The notes beneath the pieces are model-generated. The model worked only from the letters and a program-made list of their open reading frames with translations, had not been told where the DNA came from and did not search any database. 64,000 nucleotides of DNA from Bullera alba. Taxonomy: Eukaryota; Basidiomycota; Tremellomycetes; Tremellales; Bulleraceae. Both the position numbers and the translations under genes were made by a program. Positions 20,515 through 34,093 of this stretch are shown here, one piece after another (positions within the stretch are counted from its first letter, which is position 1; every line of letters begins with the position of its first letter). Where the stretch lies: the NCBI GenBank assembly GCA_001600095.1, contig BCIX01000004.1:1492586-1556585 (forward strand). Direction: 5' to 3'.

Positions 20515-21892
20515 ATGTCAGGCCTCCTCCAGCTCCTATCCAAGATCTCACCCCCGCCCGCTGTCAACCAGCCCTACGAGTATGACGGCCTCGAGTACAG
20601 GTGGAAAGCGTTCGTCTTCCGGCCCGCCGTGTTCAAATGGGAGGGAGCGGTGTTGGGCATTATAGCCTTGTACCTCGCTCTGTTCTTCATCGGCAAGTTC
20701 ATCAACGAGGCCAGGGCGAAGAAAGCGTGAGTATACGAGCGCAGCGAGATCCACAGTGTTCGCATAATGAGGTGGACGCTGACAGTGATGATACAGTATC
20801 GCCCCATACCAATCTCTCATATCGAGCAACTTCAGCGCTACGAGACCGCTCCTCTCGTCTGGTCCTTCTCAGCACTTGCACTACTCTTCCGGCAGACGAA
20901 ACACCCTCGCTCTGCACGGCACACTCACTCTGCAGCCATACCACGATGTCGTGGGACTCGCTGTGCAGTTCGGCAAATCGATCTTTGACCCCACTTTCGA
21001 CGGGTCCGAGGGTCTCGTTTGGTCCCTCACCCTCGGTCGGGGCGAGCACGGCCTCCAGGGCGAGGGTCTTGGTGTCTGGGCAGTGGTCGACAAGGGCGTC
21101 ATGAGACAGGTCAAAGAGCAGCGATGGGATTTGGTCAGTCAGGCCGGTGCTTGTTACCGCGACGTTGAGACTGACTCGTGCTACTGCCAGTCGTTTGCCA
21201 AATTGCAAGAGAACGTCGCTGTGCCATACACCCACGCTCTTTTCACCGAGCACAGCGAGGTCAATGACGCGGTGTTCAAGACTGCCAACGTCGGCGCCGT
21301 CGAGCTCCTCGCCAACAAGACTGCTGCCAGCATCCTCAAGTATCTCTTGGTGCGTGCAGTCCCATCTTGCCCAATTGACAAGGCTGACTTGTGTTTGATC
21401 GGCGTTGTAGATCTCCGACCAGCCATCCAAGAGACCTGCCAAGGGTGCCCTGGCTACCAAGTTCCGAACTCGACAAGTCACCCTCTCGCTCAAGAACCCA
21501 TCGAATCAAGCCGAAGTCGAGGCCGCCAAGGCCTGGCTCCAGGTCATCTTCAACATTGCCGATCTTGAGGCCAGGCCAAACCTGCTCAAGCCAGACGTAA
21601 GCGATCGTTCAAACGTGGATCCTTGTATATAATCTGCTGACTCCCTATCTAGGCCGCAAGGAAGATTGCCAATGTCCGAAAAGCTGTCAACGTCGATCTC
21701 GAAAAGGACTTTGCGAAAGAGCAAGCCGAGGACAACCCGCCTGAGATCACGGCCGAGGAGAAACGACTGGCCAAGAAGCGAGAGGCGAGGGAGAAGCTCA
21801 GCGAGAAGGAGTTGAAGAAGCTCGAAGAGCTCGAGAAGAAGAGGGAGATGAGGAAGTTGGCAAAGAGGCAGCAGGGCAAGGGCGGGCAGTAG
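20515..21892 (+). CDS. CCDC47-like ER membrane protein (DUF1682 family)
   Basis: The family member CCDC47 (calumin) is a subunit of the PAT/multipass translocon at the ER membrane, which helps insert multispanning proteins and affects Ca2+ handling. Here: an N-terminal lumenal-side stretch, one transmembrane helix (AVLGIIALYLALFFIGKFI, about residues 42-60), then the cytosolic DUF1682 domain with TLTLQPYHDVVGLAVQFGK, GVWAVVDKGVMRQVKEQRWD, VPYTHALFTEHSEVNDAVF and LLANKTAASILKYLLISDQP. It ends in a highly charged coiled coil (EEKRLAKKREAREKLSEKEL). Introns are short and in standard positions. A poly(A)-like AATAAA lies at 22026-22031. The gene appears complete. Confidence 0.85.
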
Positions 21893-22295
21893 GGAAATGA
21901 GCAGTCGCTCTGTCAAAACAGTCGAGAGTAGCTGAGGCGCGTGTCGCTCTACTTCTTGGTAACGCAGGGACCGAAGGGAAAGGAAGGACGACGGTGCGTG
22001 ATAAATCTAGAATAGGTAATCAAACAATAAAACTGTCGTATGAATCGGCATGGTATCTTGAGCTTCGCCTCCTTATGCTTCCGTACGACCTCTGCATCGT
22101 CAGATCTCAAGCTGGGTAGAAGGACTTGCTTCGGGATGGGCGCTCAAAGATGGTTGTCCCGCTTCGGACTGTATTGGCACCGGCACAGTCGTCCACGATC
22201 CGACAGAGCGCGGCATCCAAACACCCGTTCCACGCCCTCCGTTTCATATTTCTTGCATATGCTTTGACAAGTCCTGGTACCCTTTCCAAGCGCAT
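21893..22295. other. 3'-3' intergenic region
   Basis: About 400 bases between the convergent CCDC47-like and ATP7 genes. AATAAA at 22026-22031 is a likely polyadenylation signal for the plus-strand gene. No gene recognised. Confidence 0.4.
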
Positions 22296-23114
22296 CTACA
22301 TGAGAGAGAACTCTCCGAATTTCTCCTGCAAAAGTACGGTTTGTCAGCTTCCACAAAAGTACTACCAGATGACTTGGACTGGTGACCCACCCTGTATCCT
22401 GGCACGGACCACTTGCCCTTCTTGACCATGGTGTCGACGGCTTTCTGGACCTCTGGCCTGGCCTTGGAAACGTCGTGGATCTATGCCGCATGTCAGATTC
22501 TTCCTACAATGCTGATTGAGATCGGAACAATGCTGCACTCACGGTGAGCTCCTCGAATGGCCTGGCGTCCTTGATGTTGGACAGGGTGTCGTTGAGCGAT
22601 GTCTCCTCGGCAGCAATCTTCTTGACAGTCTCCTTGGCGGCGTTGACCTACAACACCGAAGTCAGACCCACGCCGTGATTTGCTCGATATCCTCTATACT
22701 CACGGCCTTGCCCTCGAAAGCCTCGACAACTCCGTTCCACTTGGACAAGTCGTAGTCGACAGCCTTGAACTCCTTGAGAGCCTTCTCGGCGAGGGCGACA
22801 GCCTGCTGGTCCTTGAGGATCGACTTGTAGTGCGAAAGGTCGATCTCTGGCGTAGTGGCCTTGAGCGCAGAGTTCTTGTTGATAGCAGTGGTGTGTCTAG
22901 CTCGGAAGGATTGGAGGGCGGAGAGCGTCTCCTTTCCTAGTCCGAGTTGGGTGTAGATCTTGGTCCAGTCCTAGACGCCATCATCAGCCCATTCCTCGAT
23001 CCGACTTCTGCCATCGCCCGTCGTTCCAAGGGTTTCCTCCTGTAGACCTATACACTTTTGCACGGGGATACGAAAGCCACTCACGACCGCGGCAGCGGCA
23101 CTTCGGGCAGCCAT
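22296..23114 (-). CDS. ATP7: ATP synthase subunit d, mitochondrial (peripheral stalk)
   Basis: Peripheral stalk (stator) subunit of F1Fo ATP synthase on the matrix side of the inner membrane. The start is the ATG at 23114 (MAARSAAAAV), followed by introns. Exons then read DWTKIYTQLGLGKETLSAL, FRARHTTAINKNSALKAT, PEIDLSHYKSILKDQQAVAL, FKAVDYDLSKWNGVVEAFEGKA, VNAAKETVKKIAAEETSL, IHDVSKARPEVQKAVDTMVKKGKWSVPGY, and a tiny last exon ending EKFGEFSLM. Length (about 175) and the motif IDLSHYKS match the family. Helix-rich throughout. Divergent from the PABPN1-like gene. Confidence 0.93.
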
Positions 23115-23463
23115 TTTGTTGATATTCTGATGACCAGGTCTGGATCAGTCCTCTATCCAATCACGGTGTCTCTGCTCACTCACATATGACAAGGTGATGC
23201 TTTACTCGCTCGTCGTCACCAAGGCATGCGATATAGCTCCCCCCCGTCTGCCAGACCCAGCCAACCGGCAGAGTGAGGGACAGGGGAGGGGGTTGAGCGG
23301 AATCAAATCTGGGCAGTGAGAGAGAGGATAATCCCGAGTTGATCCGTTTGTGGCACTTTGCAAATGTTGTTTTCAGCAGTTGTCTTCTGTCACCGTAGGT
23401 CACTGTGCATCTATCGGCTATCGTGACTATCAGCCAGGTCAAGAGGAGCACCCACACAGCAAC
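23115..23463. other. Divergent promoter ATP7 / PABPN1-like gene
   Basis: 349 bases shared by two essential-type genes. A minus-strand frame through it has no conserved features. No palindromic motif stood out. Confidence 0.4.
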
Positions 23464-24506
23464 ATGTCGGAACAGAGAGAATCTTCACCGAGAATAGCAG
23501 ACGAGGATGTCAACGTCGACGAGGTGAGCAGGGGTTCGGCAAACCTGATCGCAACGGGAGTCTGTTCGCGAGAGGTCTTCGTGCTGATCTATATTCGTTC
23601 CAGGAGCTCAAAATCATGCAGGCGAGATTAGCAGAGATGGAAGAGGAGAAGAATCAAGTATGTGACAGCTTAGCCCTTCCCGATGGTGGCTCCAGCTGAC
23701 GGCTCGCTGTAGCTCACTGCCTCGGAACCACAAACGTCGAGTGGAACGCCCAAACCCGAGACAGAGGGAGATCAGGACATGGGCGAGGATGAGCCAGCGG
23801 CTGTGGACGCTCGGAGTGTGTATATTGGAAATGTGGGTACCACTGTCCGTTGGTTGTACGGATCAAACAGTGGTCGCGAGCTTGACGCTCGGAGAGGAAG
23901 GCGAGCGTTTGAGGAGCGGAGGCAAGAGGCTATGTCACCTCCGCAGGGGTGTGCGCTCTTCGAGTGAAAGAGGGGGCGATAGTCATCAGGCAGTGGAATT
24001 TGACATAACATGGACTGCAGACTGACTTGCGCGCTCGTTAGGTCGACTATGGAGCTACGCCCGAGGAGATCCAGGCGCACTTTCAGGCCTGCGGCACGAT
24101 AAATCGAGTCACGATATTATGCGACAAGTTCACCGGACATCCCAAAGGGTGAGTTCCTCGCCCATGTCGCCACGCTGCCTCGAAGGTTGTGAGAATGAAA
24201 GCTGATCCGGCGATTAGATACGCCTATGTCGAATTTGCGGAACCGTCAATAGTGCAAAATGCGCTCGTGCTAAACGAGTCCATGTTCCGGGACAGGTTGC
24301 TGTCAGTCAAGGAGAAGAGGACCAACGTGCCGGGAATGACGAGAGGTCGGGGTCGTGGACGTGGTGCGGGTGGTGGAAGGGGCGGAAGGGGTTTCCACCC
24401 ATATAGCAGAGGCGGTCGAGGCAGGTAAGTGTCGCGCTGTGTGGTTGCGGTCAGGTCGAGTGGTGCTGATGAGGTGGATCGTAGGGGCCGAGGAAGGGGA
24501 TGGTAG
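23464..24506 (+). CDS. PABPN1/Pab2-like poly(A)-binding protein (RRM + RGG tail)
   Basis: A nuclear poly(A)-binding protein that stimulates poly(A) polymerase and takes part in RNA surveillance. The start is the ATG at 23464. Domain order matches PABPN1: an acidic N-terminus, a short coiled coil ([18 protein letters not shown]), then one RRM with RNP2 [21 protein letters not shown] and RNP1 GYAYVEF. The rest of the RRM is [21 protein letters not shown] and [14 protein letters not shown]. The C-terminus is an arginine/glycine-rich tail ([20 protein letters not shown]) that continues over a final intron into a 22-nt exon (24485-24506) encoding the end of RGRGRGW. Introns interrupt the RRM twice. 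Confidence 0.9.
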
Positions 24507-24769
24507 AAATGCAAAAGCGGAGGAGAAAAGACCTCATGTCATCTATAGAGGTCACTATGTATCACCAAGACCGGACGACTATCATCGCTGGGTCATATTA
24601 CCCGGGTCTCAGAGGATCGATATCAGAATTGGGATCTTCGAGATCCCATTGTACAATGCTTAATAATGCATACGTCGCATGTCAATGCTGCTGTACACGG
24701 TGTTCATGACCGTGTACTCGGACGCGTTCCCTTTGACGCCAGACGGACTTCCCTATCAGACGACTATGA

Positions 24770-26340
24770 TCAAGCCAACACTGCCGCCTTTGCTCTCTGC
24801 CTCTTCTCATCCACCGCCCCGACCAATCCTCTCACGCCGCTTCGCCACGTGTCAAACTGCTCCGCGACCGTGTCCAGCTGCTGACCCTCCAAGACTCTTG
24901 GCTGGATCCAGGTAATGTCCGCGGTGGACGACACCTGGTCCAAGGTACCCCTCACAAGAGAGAGACTGCACCAGTGACGTCAGTACACATGTCGCACTGA
25001 AACGAAATCGTCACCCACCTCAGAGCCTTCATGACCAAATGCTCGACCTCGTGGACTGGCAACCTGGTCGCCTCGGCGATCGACTGGAAGGTCATCAGGC
25101 GTGATGATCCGTCCCTAGGTCGGGCAAAGGCCGTCTGGATCAAAGCCATCAGACAGATCTTTTGCCTCAAGAACGCCGACGATCCCTCCAAAATCGGCTG
25201 AGCACAGTCAGCGTGTGCCATAGAGCGGAAACTCCCTTGGCGAAAGCGCTCACCTCGGAGGAAAAGTGATTCGTCATGCTCTCGAATTTGCCAATCTCGC
25301 CATTGTTGAACGCGCTGATGAGATCCTTGATCCACTCGTGTTCCGTCCCAACGAGCGTTTGCAGGATTGGGTGTTGCAGCTAATACAATCGTTAGTTCGG
25401 CCTTCTCCAAATCGGTATTGACATTGTCCCTCACCAGTTCTCCAAAGTTGTAAATATTCTCTCCGAGCAGCGCGGCGATACACAGATCGTGTGCTCTGGC
25501 TTTTCTGTCCTCATCGCTCAACTCCTTGTCTACATCCACACAGGCGAGGTACAGCAGCGCATGCTTGTAATATGGTCCGTATTCGGCTTTGACCTTGTGG
25601 TAATCTCCCGCCACGCCATAGTACCCAGCGTACACCACTGGCTCGACCGTATCCTGCTCATTGAGCACCTTTTCACATTCGTCCAGGGATTTCTTGCATT
25701 CGGCCAGATCACCGAGAAGCAGCTGGGCGTATGCGATAGATGAGAGCGATAGTGCGAAAGCCTCGGGAACCGGTCGGCCAGGAGCGGGCTGCGCTACCGC
25801 CTCATCGGTAGCGGGGGCGGGGTACGGGCTGGGAAGGCGAGAGTGGACGGATTGGAGGAACGATAGCGTCAGGTCGGGCTCTGAGACCGTAATCAGGATG
25901 ACAAGCTAGGATGCAGACCGAGTGACTCACCGGAGTACTCCCTGCCTACTCTTCGAGCGATCTCGACCAGCTTCAACGTGTTGACCTTCGTCTCAATCGT
26001 GGAGATGAATCTGGATGATGATTCAGCTTAGCACTGATCTGAGAATAGTACATAATCTCTCACTTCTCGAACAGCTCTATCTGGGCAGGACCACTTCCTG
26101 GCGTGAACACGAATTCCGTCAAAGCAACCGTCAAGTTGTGCCATAGCCTGCAGAAACGATGAGCAATCAGACTCGAGGATCGCTCAACTGCCCAAGCGAC
26201 AGCGCCACTCACTTCTTCTCATACGACGAGCGTATCCTAGTCCACAGCGGCTTCAGCTCTGACGATGCCGCCGCTTCCTGATGTTCGAGAAATGACAGTG
26301 GGGTCGAGGATGACGAAGCTGCGGGTGCGTCTACGTCCAT
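24770..26340 (-). CDS. RPN9: 26S proteasome lid subunit Rpn9 (PSMD13)
   Basis: A PCI-domain, non-ATPase subunit of the 19S regulatory lid. The start is the ATG at 26340 (MDVDAPAASSSS), followed by PLWTRIRSSYEKKLWHNLT and VALTEFVFTPGSGPAQIELF. The large exon at about 25380-25900 holds the helical-repeat part: LSSIAYAQLLLGDLAECKKSL, YYKHALLYLACVDVDKELS and RAHDLCIAALLGENIYNFGE. Further on are LQHPILQTLVGTEHEWIKDL and the PCI winged helix (RQKICLMALIQTAFARPRDG, FQSIAEATRLPVHEVEHLVMKALR, TADITWIQPRVL). It stops at 24770. The size and every landmark fit Rpn9. It shares a 355-bp promoter with the mitochondrial uL10 gene. Confidence 0.94.
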
Positions 26341-26695
26341 GTTGCCGATATGGTATCTTTTGCGTGTGATGACTTCTTGCTGGGTGCCCTCTTGATCGAA
26401 CCGAAGTGCCGGGTATGTGTCTATTCTATCTTTGACGAAGGTGCAGTCGATGTCATTCGATCCGAGTCTGTCCCAGTCATCGACATCTCATCCGCCAACG
26501 CGTAAGTACCAAGCGAGCCTGATAAAGCTTGGTCCTCGGTACCCTAGGCAGCAGCCTGATAATTCAGTGGTGTATTTACGTAACCCTTTTCGACGGTGTT
26601 GAGATTTCGAGAATTCAGCGACGAGCAGCGAGCATCTCAGCTTGATCTCTGCTCTGTCTGCCCAGACCTCAGGACCGTCAGAACACCACCTCGCG
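26341..26695. other. Divergent promoter RPN9 / uL10m
   Basis: 355 bases between two divergent starts. I looked for a proteasome-associated element (GGTGGCAAA) and saw no exact copy. Confidence 0.35.
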
Positions 26696-27760
26696 ATGGC
26701 ATCCCGACTACCCACTAGGCGGATAGCCAACCTGGTCCGACATTATGCCACCCCAGCCCCAACATCCCAACCGTCCGCCTCGTCCGCGCCTCCCCCTCCG
26801 CCCTTTACCAAACCCGTAGTCTCGACCTCGAGCTCGACCAAAGGTGGACCATCCGCCAGCGCTGCCTTGCGAACAAAGGCAAAGTCATCAAAGACTCTCC
26901 AAGACTCTAACCTCGGCACCACATCGCCCAAAAAGATCCCCTCGCCAAAGGCCAAAATCGCTCCAACACCGGCGAAATCGCCCAAATTGCCCAAATACAA
27001 GGATTCGACAGGAAGGGTATTTGGCGATCGAAAGGCGTACCTCTATGCCTACTATGATCACCTGCTCAAATCGTCCAAAGTTACTCTACTGTTCGAGCAC
27101 GACAATATTGCAATCAACGAAATGAACCAAATACGACGGGCGATCAAACAATTGCCGACTCAACCCATGCCCTTCACCCCTCTCGCCCCGGTCAAATCTG
27201 GCAAGGCAAAGGCAAAGTCCCAGGCGAAAGACGTAGAGGCAGAAACTGAAAAGTCGGCGATAGCAGCACCGGCTGTGCTGGCCAACCCGGCGCAGATGTT
27301 GGTCGTAAGAACGGGTATCTTGAGCGCCGTGGCCAGAGAGCAGCCTAAATCGGTCGACCTCACACCTTGGTTAAAAGGTCAAAGAGCCTTGATCACCTGT
27401 CCGAGCGTGTCGCCAACGTATCTCAAGTCGGTGCTAGCGGTCATCAAGCGGATCGTCCGAAAGATCCAGAGGGAGGAAGTTAGGGGCAAGGAGACAAAGC
27501 AGCCCAAGATGAACTTAATCGTCGCGGTCGTCGATGGAAAGCAGTTGCTTGGAGCACAGGAGGTCGAGGAGATGGTCAAGATCCCAGAACTCGACACGTT
27601 GAGAGCACAGGTGGTTGGACTGTTGGAAGGATCGGGAAGGAACTTGGTCGGTGTGCTGTCGCAAGCGGGAGGAGGCAGTCTGGTCAGGACGCTACAGGGA
27701 TTGGAGGAGAGCATGAAGGAACCAGAGGCGGCCAAGTCGGACTCACAGGCTTCCACTTGA
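26696..27760 (+). CDS. MRPL11: Mitochondrial large-subunit ribosomal protein uL10 (L10)
   Basis: An intronless gene, which is unusual here. The start is the ATG at 26696 (MASRLPTRRIANLVRHYATP), with an Arg-rich amphipathic mitochondrial presequence. A Pro/Ser/Lys-rich linker of about 80 residues precedes the uL10 domain: RKAYLYAYYDHLLKSSKVTL, LFEHDNIAINEMNQIRRAIK, then VVRTGILSAVAREQPKSVDL, LKGQRALITCPSVSPTYLKS and MNLIVAVVDGKQLLGAQEVE. It ends with the helix around LDTLRAQVVGLLEGSGRNLV. It forms the base of the L7/L12 stalk of the mitoribosome. The linker makes it longer than bacterial L10. Fungal uL10m proteins are divergent, but the fold landmarks are clear. Confidence 0.85.
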   Translation: MASRLPTRRIANLVRHYATPAPTSQPSASSAPPPPPFTKPVVSTSSSTKGGPSASAALRTKAKSSKTLQDSNLGTTSPKKIPSPKAKIAPTPAKSPKLPKYKDSTGRVFGDRKAYLYAYYDHLLKSSKVTLLFEHDNIAINEMNQIRRAIKQLPTQPMPFTPLAPVKSGKAKAKSQAKDVEAETEKSAIAAPAVLANPAQMLVVRTGILSAVAREQPKSVDLTPWLKGQRALITCPSVSPTYLKSVLAVIKRIVRKIQREEVRGKETKQPKMNLIVAVVDGKQLLGAQEVEEMVKIPELDTLRAQVVGLLEGSGRNLVGVLSQAGGGSLVRTLQGLEESMKEPEAAKSDSQAST

Positions 27761-27901
27761 TCCGGGATGTAATGTACAGTGTAGCACAATGTAGATACGC
27801 CCTATGCGGTGCTATGCAATTGCCGGACACCAACACCCAAATGATACATTTTCAAGTACAACAGGGTCCCTCTGACATCGATTGCGACCATACGACGACT
27901 T

Positions 27902-31273
<3,372 letters not shown>

Positions 31274-31816
31274 TGAGTCTATAGCTTAGCTTCGAGTCTC
31301 GTGTTATACGCTCTGCAGCGCAGTAGATCGATCTTGTCGGGATTAGCAGTCCTGCACCTCGCAGATAACAGAGGCAATGTTGTAAAGCAGGTTAATGTAC
31401 CACTGACCAGCAAAACCTCGACGCGTCTCGATTCCCCTTTCAAACCCAAACGCGACTCGCGTCTCCTCTCGGACATTAGCAAAAATGGAAATATCGCCGA
31501 TATAACGCCGTCCTCGGCGCTTGTGGCACGCTGCCTGCTCCTTGCCTGTAAGGCTGTAACGCGGCTGCTCAACGCTGCTCTAGGACAACTACTGCATGAT
31601 CATAATGCTACTCCACTGAAATCCCGTCTATGAGAAGCATGCTACAGATCGGACTTTACCACGTCGAGCATCGTGCGCTAGAGTCCTCGTGGCGCGCTTC
31701 CAGTCGGCCATTGGTGGGGGGGGAAGGGGTATCGTTACTGAGGGGGAAACTGACGACGGGAAGCAGTCACCGGACTACCAGACACACTTGGCCTCGATCG
31801 GGCGCGACGACCCAGT
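31274..31816. other. Intergenic, MCM6 promoter and 3' end of the Hsp40 gene
   Basis: 543 bases. Apart from the ACGCGT cluster it has a G-rich run (GGTGGGGGGGGAAGGGG at about 31712-31728). Frames at 31279-31633 on either strand look random and were not called. Confidence 0.4.
31421..31462. promoter_or_regulatory. MluI-cell-cycle-box-like cluster upstream of MCM6
   Basis: ACGCGT at 31421-31426 and a perfect inverted repeat ACGCGA-C-TCGCGT at 31450-31462 lie about 150-190 bases upstream of the MCM6 ATG. ACGCGT is the MBF (Mbp1/Swi6) site that drives G1/S genes, MCM genes included, in yeasts. Function here is inferred from motif and position. Confidence 0.55.
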
Positions 31817-33527
31817 TTATTCTAAGCAACAGTCAGCTCATAGTACGAGATTCAACCACCAATTGACTCACGCTGGGCACACTGCACGCCTGGACCTCTC
31901 TCATCGTCGTCCTCGTCCATGTCGTCTCCAGACGCCGCGCTCCTCTTCTGCCTGTCGTTGGGCTCCTCGAGCGTGACCTCGTCAACGTGGAACTTCTTGC
32001 CAAACTTCTGGATCGCCTTTCTTGGCGGTAGAGCAGACTCGAGAGCGGGAATGACCTCGGGCGAGATCGACTCTGGGAATTTGACGTTGATTCGGACGTA
32101 AAGGTCACCGAGCTCGTGGTGTCGGTAAGATGGCATTCCCTGTCCAGAAATGACCTTCATGGCGCCTATAGCTGATCAGCACTCGAACGTACAAGAAGAA
32201 ATTCGACGCGACTAACCTGGCTTGATGATCTCTCCTGGGACGATGGTGACCTGAAGCGCTCGGTCATCGAGGTGCTCGATACCAAACTCTCCACCACCCA
32301 GAGCGGTCAACAGGTCGATCTCGGCTTCGGCGAACAGATCGTCTCCTTTCCTCTCGAACCGGGCATGTGGCTTCTCCTCCAGGACGATGACCACATCTCC
32401 TGGCACGACACCTGGCGCCTGATCGCTCTCTCCGGCAAACTTGATCTGCTGGCCGCTCTTCATACCCTTGTCGATGTGGACCTCCAACACCTTTCTCTCC
32501 GATATCGTCTTCTTTCCATTACAGGTCTTGCACCTGTCCTTGGGGTTCATCATCTCTCCTGTACCGTCACACTCGTTACACGGCTGCTGGATCTGCTGCA
32601 TCATAGGTCCAAGCTGCCTCAGCATGACCTTGACACCCTGTCCTCGACAAGAGGTACACGTGGTCACCGAGCCCTTCTTTCCACCTCGACCATCACATGG
32701 CTTGCAGATGACCGATTTCGACAGCGCGAGTTTCTGCACTTTGCCCTTGTAGAGGTCCTCGAGCGTGACGGCGATTCGGTGAACAAGGTCTTTTCCTTTC
32801 CTTGGGCCTTGGTTCCTGCCTAAACATTGACTTAGCAAAAGCACGCCTTCGACACCGGAGGCAAGACTTACCACCGCCGGGCCCGCCGCCGCCGAAGAAT
32901 CCTCCACCTCCACCGAAGAGCTGACTGAAAAGATCCGACGTGTCCATTCCTCCGCCCATGCCACCTCCGCCTTCCAATCCGGCTTTACCTGCTTGGTCAT
33001 ACACCGCCCGCTTGTTGCTATCGGAGAGCACCTCGTAACTAATAACACGCATGTCAGCCACAGATACTTGATTCGTAATGACAAAGACTCACGCATGAGT
33101 CAGCTCCTTGAACTGCTCTGGGTCTCCACCCCTGCAGGATAACATCAGTCTCGTAATCCTCATAGGTGTACGGTCGTGACGACGCACTTATCTGGATGCA
33201 GACGCAAGGCCCTAGAGAGGAAGCACATCAGCCCATGTTCATTTACCCCGTGTATCAGCAACTCACTTCTTCCTGTAGGCTTTCTTGATCTCGTCATCTC
33301 CTGCTCCTGGGTCGACGCCGATAAGATCGCTGGACACCGATCAACAAGGTTCTCTCGTTCTGGACAGTTTGACGACTCACTAGTATTCACTGTCATAGGC
33401 ACGGTCTTCGGTCAGTCAAGGTGTCTCAATCCAAGGTATCCGTGCTGAGCAACCCGCGGAAGCGAGTCACCGGCCTGAACAAAGGATCTGACGAGCTTGC
33501 AACGGGCACTCACGTCTCTCTAACCAT
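31817..33527 (-). CDS. YDJ1: Type I (class A) Hsp40 co-chaperone, Ydj1/DNAJA-like, CaaX-terminated
   Basis: A cytosolic Hsp70 co-chaperone. The start is the ATG at 33527. The J domain is split over tiny exons: MVRET, then a 9-nt exon (33381-33389), [20 protein letters not shown], a 24-nt exon (33188-33211) that with its flanks gives ALRLHPDK including the HPD motif, and [20 protein letters not shown] Gly/Phe-rich linker ([15 protein letters not shown]) follows, then four zinc-finger repeats ([32 protein letters not shown]) and the substrate-binding C-domains. The last intron (31822-31868) joins a terminal 5-nt exon (AATAA). This gives the C-terminus VQCAQQ, a CaaX box (CAQQ) expected to be farnesylated as in Ydj1. 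Confidence 0.93.
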
Positions 33528-34093
33528 GATGAAAGCTCTCTGCGTTGAAGTCCGCCGTTCTAGTGTCTGTACAGGTGATAGTCGACCGTGGAGATGTCGC
33601 CGTCGAGTTTGTTGGAAACGGGGGTGGATGAAAACGTTGAAACGTTGAAAATTGGTGGCGGTCCTTCACTCGGGGATGCGAACTTGACGCGGGCAGGCTT
33701 TCTTCAGTCAATCGTCTTCTGACAACTCGTAAGCGATTGCAGCGGGGGAAATCGTTCTATGCGAGTCTTTGAGGCTGAGTAAGACGACCCGGGCGACGAG
33801 GTGATGCATGCAGGACCTTGCTCGGCGTTGCACACAAATCCTTCACGGGCCCCTCACACGGAACTCTCTGGAAGGAATTTGGAGATAACAGCGCTTATCC
33901 GGGTGTTTTACGTGATAGCTCGGTTAAGCGCTGTTGTCCAGGGTGGCGACCGAGGAGAATGGTTTAAATCCTCCCCCCATTTGGCCAATATTGACATGAT
34001 CGACGAGTTGCACCTCCGCAGGTCAAAGGTCCTCACGATACTCGTACTGTAAACTTGGTTCGCGGCAGCCGTTGAAGACTCGGAGCACCCATC
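33528..34093. other. Divergent promoter Hsp40 / PP4R2
   Basis: 566 bases between two divergent starts. Scattered TTC/GAA blocks (for example CTTTCTTCAGTCAATCGTCTTCTG at about 33698-33721 and GGAACTCTCTGGAAGGAA at about 33859-33876) could be heat-shock elements, but their spacing is imperfect. I do not call them as sites. Confidence 0.4.

Noticed and set aside
31301..31976. Overlapping plus-strand frames upstream of MCM6
   Set aside because: No conserved content, and they span the promoter, the end of the Hsp40 gene and its last intron.
33698..33876. Heat-shock elements in the Hsp40 promoter
   Set aside because: TTC/GAA blocks occur, but not with the regular 5-base spacing of a true element.
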